A stretch of 64,000 bases of DNA from assembly GCF_019649015.1 (NCBI RefSeq), contig NZ_BLPI01000001.1, positions 62,001-126,000 on the forward strand, written 5' to 3'. Below, piece by piece: positions 60,881 through 64,000 of this stretch. Positions within the stretch are counted from its first letter, which is position 1; each line of letters opens with the position of its first letter. The notes beneath the pieces were generated by a model, which saw nothing but the letters and a program-made list of their open reading frames with translations, ran no database searches and was not told where the DNA came from. The position numbers and the translations under genes were made by a program. This DNA comes from Agarivorans litoreus. GTDB lineage: Bacteria > Pseudomonadota > Gammaproteobacteria > Enterobacterales > Celerinatantimonadaceae.

Positions 60881-61876
60881 CTATTCCGGTTTAAGAGTTA
60901 AAGTAATATTTTTCATTTTTTCAAATACATCGGGATCTTTTGAAACGGGTAAAGATACTGCTTTTTTGATTGCTCTACGAGCAGATTCACAAACCGCAGC
61001 GTCCCCTCTCCCATCGCCAATACTGGTAACAAATCCGCTTGATGCCAAGGTTAATTGTATTTGACACTGTTTACCAAACATACTTGGTTCTATTAGCCAG
61101 TTTCGTTGAATAGTCGACATAATCAACGCGCGATATTTATCCACTTCACCTAGTACTTGTCGTTGGTGACGCGCATTTGCCTCAGCCGCCATCTCTGCCT
61201 GCATTAAGCGCTCAAACTCAGCTTCTTGGCGAGCAATTTCAGCCTGTCGCTTCCGTTCAGCTTCAGCCTTGGCTGCTTTTTCTTTGGCAATACGGGCTTC
61301 TTCTTCTTTACGTTTACGTGTTTCTTCAGCTTTGCGCGCCGCTTCTTCGGCTTTCTTAGCGGCTTCTTCTGCTTTACGCTGTTCTTCAAGTTTTCGCACT
61401 CGCTCCGCTTCTGCAGCCACTGCTGCAGCTTCTGCGACTTTACGTTGCTCTTCTTTCTTTTTGCGCTCAGCTTCGGCTTTAGCCGCTTTTTGCTGCTCTA
61501 GCTTCTGTTTTTCTTGCGCCCGACGAGCTTGTTCATCGGCTTTGCGCTTTGCATCTTCTTTTTGGCGTTTTTCAAGCTCAAGTTGCTTAATCCGTTTTTC
61601 TTCGGCTAAACGTTTTTTGCGCGCTTGTTCAGCCTCTTTTTCGACTCTTTCTATTCGCTGTTTTTCTTGGTCTGCTTTATCTTTTTGTTGTTGCTTAATC
61701 CGCTCAACTTGCTGGCTAACCTGATTAATATCTACAGCAGTGGCGTTGATAATTGGCGCGCTAGGGGTGGGTGTTAACTTTACGCGCTCAAAATCTACCG
61801 ACCACACCAAGGCGACAAATAGCACTGCGTGCAACAGTATTGAAATAACGATAGATAAGCTAAAAGGCGACTTCAA
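60881..61876 (-). CDS. tolA: Tol-Pal system protein TolA
   Basis: A 331-residue inner-membrane protein that transmits force from TolQR to Pal/TolB. The N-terminal membrane helix (about 6-25) is followed by a very long Lys/Glu/Ala/Arg coiled coil (about 48-235), with Ala-Glu-Glu-Ala-x-x-Lys repeats, and the C-terminal TolA III domain (about 240-331, MFGKQCQIQLTLASSGFV). The start is TTG 61876, with AGGA 6 bases ahead. The low-complexity coil produces long open frames on the other strand that are not genes. Confidence 0.94.
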   Translation of the reverse strand: MKSPFSLSIVISILLHAVLFVALVWSVDFERVKLTPTPSAPIINATAVDINQVSQQVERIKQQQKDKADQEKQRIERVEKEAEQARKKRLAEEKRIKQLELEKRQKEDAKRKADEQARRAQEKQKLEQQKAAKAEAERKKKEEQRKVAEAAAVAAEAERVRKLEEQRKAEEAAKKAEEAARKAEETRKRKEEEARIAKEKAAKAEAERKRQAEIARQEAEFERLMQAEMAAEANARHQRQVLGEVDKYRALIMSTIQRNWLIEPSMFGKQCQIQLTLASSGFVTSIGDGRGDAAVCESARRAIKKAVSLPVSKDPDVFEKMKNITLTLKPE

Positions 61877-61889
61877 TGCTATTCCTATT

Positions 61890-62327
61890 CTAATTATCGT
61901 CCGGCTGAGTCATTAAACCCACGGATGGCACACCCGCACTTTGCAGCAACACCATTAAGTTTATCACTTGCTCGTAACGAACGTTTTTGTCGCCACGCAC
62001 TACCACCGGCAAATCCGGGTTTAACTGAAGATGTGCCATAACTACAGCTTTTAAATCATCCCCCGAAAGTGATTGATTAGCAGAATTGTCATCTTCACCG
62101 GTATCGAGGTAGTACTGACCGCTTTCAGTCACGGTAGCGACTAAAGGCGGCTTACTGTCTTCTGGCATTGCTTCAGCACTGGCTTGTGGAAGGTCAACTT
62201 TTACACCTTGGGTTATTAGCGGCGCTGTTACCATAAAGATAATTAATAATACCAACATCACATCGATGTAAGGTACAACGTTAATTTCGGCAACTAAACG
62301 TCGTTTAGGACGTTGGTAATGATTCAC
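61890..62327 (-). CDS. tolR: Tol-Pal system protein TolR
   Basis: A 145-residue ExbD-like protein with one membrane helix (about 21-39). The ion-path Asp22 lies in VPYIDVMLVLLIIFMVTAP. The rest is a periplasmic domain. It starts at GTG 62327, with a strong GAGGAG site, and lies 11 bases after tolQ and 13 bases before tolA. Confidence 0.95.
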   Translation of the reverse strand: MNHYQRPKRRLVAEINVVPYIDVMLVLLIIFMVTAPLITQGVKVDLPQASAEAMPEDSKPPLVATVTESGQYYLDTGEDDNSANQSLSGDDLKAVVMAHLQLNPDLPVVVRGDKNVRYEQVINLMVLLQSAGVPSVGLMTQPDDN

Positions 62328-62338
62328 GCTCGCTCCTC

Positions 62339-63022
62339 TTAATTACTACCGCTGTGTGTTTGGCGATGTAAAATGCTAGAGAACTCTTCCATGAAGTTAG
62401 CGTAGCCGTGTTCAAGTTTAGCTACGCCCGTAGAAAAACGGTTAAAGGCAATAACAGCCGGAATAGCTGCAAATAACCCCATTGCAGTCGCGATAAGTGC
62501 TTCTGCAATACCTGGAGCTACCATGTTCAAACTTGCTTGTTGAACTTCACCCAGCGCGATAAAGGCATTCATAATACCCCATACCGTACCAAATAGGCCG
62601 ATATATGGGCTAATCGAACCAATGGTGGCTAGCATGGGTAGTTGATTCTCTAGTGATTCAACCTCACGCGATAAAGATACCCGCATACTTCGATAAGTTC
62701 CGTCCATCACTGCATCGGCACTGCGACCACTGGTTTTATGTAAACGGATGTACTCACGAAAACCAGAGTGAAAAATCTGCTCCATGCCCTGCAAGTGATC
62801 AGCGCGTGCATTACTCTCTTGGTAAAGCTTATTAAGATCTACACCCGACCAGAACTTTTTCTCAAAAGCATCACTGGCAGTTTTGGCCACTTTTAATACG
62901 CGGTTACGGTTAATAATCATGGCCCATGAATAAACAGACATACTCACTAGCAACAACATTACAAATTTAACTAATAGGCTCGCCTGCCAAAACAAGCCGA
63001 TAAATGACATATCAGAGTGCAC
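62339..63022 (-). CDS. tolQ: Tol-Pal system protein TolQ
   Basis: A 227-residue ExbB/MotA-type proton channel subunit with three membrane helices (about 10-30, 132-155 and 168-190). [23 protein letters not shown] (in part [13 protein letters not shown]) and [19 protein letters not shown] form the channel-lining helices. The start is GTG 63022, with GAGGA 8 bases ahead, overlapping ybgC by 11 bases. An ATG at 63010 lacks a good ribosome site. Confidence 0.95.
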   Translation of the reverse strand: MHSDMSFIGLFWQASLLVKFVMLLLVSMSVYSWAMIINRNRVLKVAKTASDAFEKKFWSGVDLNKLYQESNARADHLQGMEQIFHSGFREYIRLHKTSGRSADAVMDGTYRSMRVSLSREVESLENQLPMLATIGSISPYIGLFGTVWGIMNAFIALGEVQQASLNMVAPGIAEALIATAMGLFAAIPAVIAFNRFSTGVAKLEHGYANFMEEFSSILHRQTHSGSN

Positions 63023-63410
63023 CGAGTAAATCCTCTTTTAATGTTTCAGGAATGGCCGTGGCCTTCATTGATGACAATGTGACACAAGCTACAGTAACCA
63101 TTCCCTGGGCGATGACTTGTTGATCAGCATTTCTAATGGTTTGTTCAAATACCAAGCTGGCTCTTTTCATTTTATTGATGGTGGTTTCTACCGAGAGCAT
63201 TTGGTTGAATAAAGCAGGAAGTTTGTAATCGATATTTAGCGAGCGCACAACAAAACACAAATCTTGTTTCATTAATACATCTTGATCATAGCCAAGCTCG
63301 CGCAACCACTCTGTGCGGCCTCGTTCGAAGTACTTAATATGGTTGGCGTGATAAACCACCCCGCCAGCATCGGTATCTTCGTAATAAACCCGAACAGCTA
63401 AAACCGACAT
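63012..63410 (-). CDS. ybgC: Acyl-CoA thioesterase YbgC (Tol-Pal associated)
   Basis: A 132-residue hotdog-fold thioesterase (E. coli YbgC 134), the first gene of the tol-pal operon. The catalytic Asp14 is in [29 protein letters not shown], quoted in part as [10 protein letters not shown]. The ATG at 63410, with AGGTG upstream, is preferred to a start at 63482, whose 24 extra residues do not fit the family. It overlaps tolQ by 11 bases. The 173 bases between it and ruvB hold no gene. Confidence 0.94.
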   Translation of the reverse strand: MSVLAVRVYYEDTDAGGVVYHANHIKYFERGRTEWLRELGYDQDVLMKQDLCFVVRSLNIDYKLPALFNQMLSVETTINKMKRASLVFEQTIRNADQQVIAQGMVTVACVTLSSMKATAIPETLKEDLLGAL

Positions 63411-63583
63411 TACACCTATCCCAAATATATAATTACAAATTACTATACACAGGCTGGTGCCCAAGGTTAAGACTCTAGACACTTAATTTAGATAATTGAT
63501 AAAGAAAATTGGAATAACGGCTTAAAATTAAACACTTTAAGCTCATTTTTTGGCTATGTTGTCGTTATTAAACGACAGCATTT

Positions 63584-64000
63584 TTATCGTTTAGGAAGGT
63601 CTAATCCGAGGTGTAAATAGGCTTTATCACTAGCAATGCGCCCGCGGGGAGTGCGTTGCAAAAAACCTTGTTGAATTAAGAAAGGTTCTAGCACATCTTC
63701 TATGGTTTCTTTATCTTCACCTATTGCAGCTGCCAGGTTGTCTAAACCCACCGGGCCACCAGCAAACGTTTCGGTAATGGCTTTAAGTAGCTTGGTATCC
63801 ATGTAATCGAAGCCAGCGCTGTCTACGCTAAGCAAATCGAGTGCTTGCGCAGCAACTTTTTGAGTGACTTTACCGTCAAATTTCACATCGGCATAATCAC
63901 GAACTCTACGTAATAAGCGATTTGCTATTCTTGGGGTTCCTCGAGAACGTTTAGCGACTTCCCAGGCTCCTTCTCCATCTAAGTCTAAATTGAGATAATG
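63584..64000 (-). CDS. ruvB: Holliday junction helicase RuvB, C-terminal part (runs off window)
   Basis: The frame is open from base 64000 down to the stop at 63584, giving the last 138 residues. [26 protein letters not shown] is the sensor 2 arginine region of the AAA+ domain (in part [15 protein letters not shown]). The winged-helix DNA-binding domain follows, with [33 protein letters not shown] and [13 protein letters not shown]. RuvB drives branch migration with RuvA. The GTG at 63886 is internal, not a start. Confidence 0.97.
   Translation of the reverse strand, partial: HYLNLDLDGEGAWEVAKRSRGTPRIANRLLRRVRDYADVKFDGKVTQKVAAQALDLLSVDSAGFDYMDTKLLKAITETFAGGPVGLDNLAAAIGEDKETIEDVLEPFLIQQGFLQRTPRGRIASDKAYLHLGLDLPKR

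Noticed and set aside
61177..61724. Several open frames of 60-151 codons opposite tolA, rich in Ser, Phe, Ala and Leu
   Set aside because: They are mirror images of the Lys/Glu/Ala coiled-coil codons of tolA, with no ribosome site or family match.
63584..63886. A separate 100-residue protein at the window end
   Set aside because: The frame continues to base 64000 and the whole reads as the RuvB C-terminus.

Overview
The window reads as chromosomal core DNA of a marine gammaproteobacterium, most likely of the Alteromonadales/Vibrionales type and possibly Agarivorans-like. Support comes from the E. coli-like order ruvB-ybgC-tolQRAB-pal-cpoB-tRNA-Lys-nadA, the ydjA/sppA/ansA and yeaC/msrB/gapA/yeaD blocks, the presence of DUF2989, DUF3087, DUF3334, HlyU-like and NrtS-like families, moderate GC and several c-di-GMP proteins. 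The genus is an inference. I saw no prophage, insertion sequence, CRISPR array or restriction system.

Layout. 1-9.4 kb: an HD-GYP protein cut by the window edge, an RND efflux pump with its adaptor, a DUF3087 membrane protein, a tandem OB-fold protein, rsuA and a membrane diguanylate cyclase. 9.5-17 kb: malZ, rmuC, a HlyU-like protein, a double-receiver protein, cnoX, a GPH-family sugar symporter and an NrtS-like protein. 17-29.9 kb: tamA-tamB, mobB, a TVP38/flavin-oxidoreductase fusion, a solute-binding lipoprotein overlapping a GGDEF-EAL gene, and htpX behind a sigma32-like promoter. 30-35.4 kb: bioBFCD divergent from bioA, then a small membrane protein gene. 35.5-41.2 kb: asnS, a DUF3334 protein, a DsbA-like protein, ydjA, a tiny ORF and fadH. 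41.4-57.2 kb: sppA, ansA, yeaC, a DUF2989 lipoprotein, msrB, glgX, glgB, malQ, gapA, yeaD, guaC and nadA. 57.3-64 kb: six tRNA-Lys(UUU) genes, then the Tol-Pal operon, ybgC and the end of ruvB.

How the genes work together. Alpha-glucan metabolism is well represented (malZ, malQ, glgB, glgX, the nearby gapA and yeaD, and a sugar symporter), although glgC, glgA and glgP are not here. The envelope is served by Tol-Pal/CpoB, TamAB, HtpX, SppA and the RND pump. Biotin synthesis is complete from BioC to BioB, but bioH is absent. Three proteins make or degrade c-di-GMP; one of them is coupled to a periplasmic binding protein in the manner of NspS-MbaA.

No clearly new multi-gene system stands out. 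The best leads are the binding-protein/GGDEF-EAL pair, a perfect 15-bp inverted repeat over the ansA start, two unlisted-size small ORFs (39089-39226 and 44688-44738), the tandem OB-fold protein, and candidate regulatory sites at htpX, fadH, bioB and gapA.
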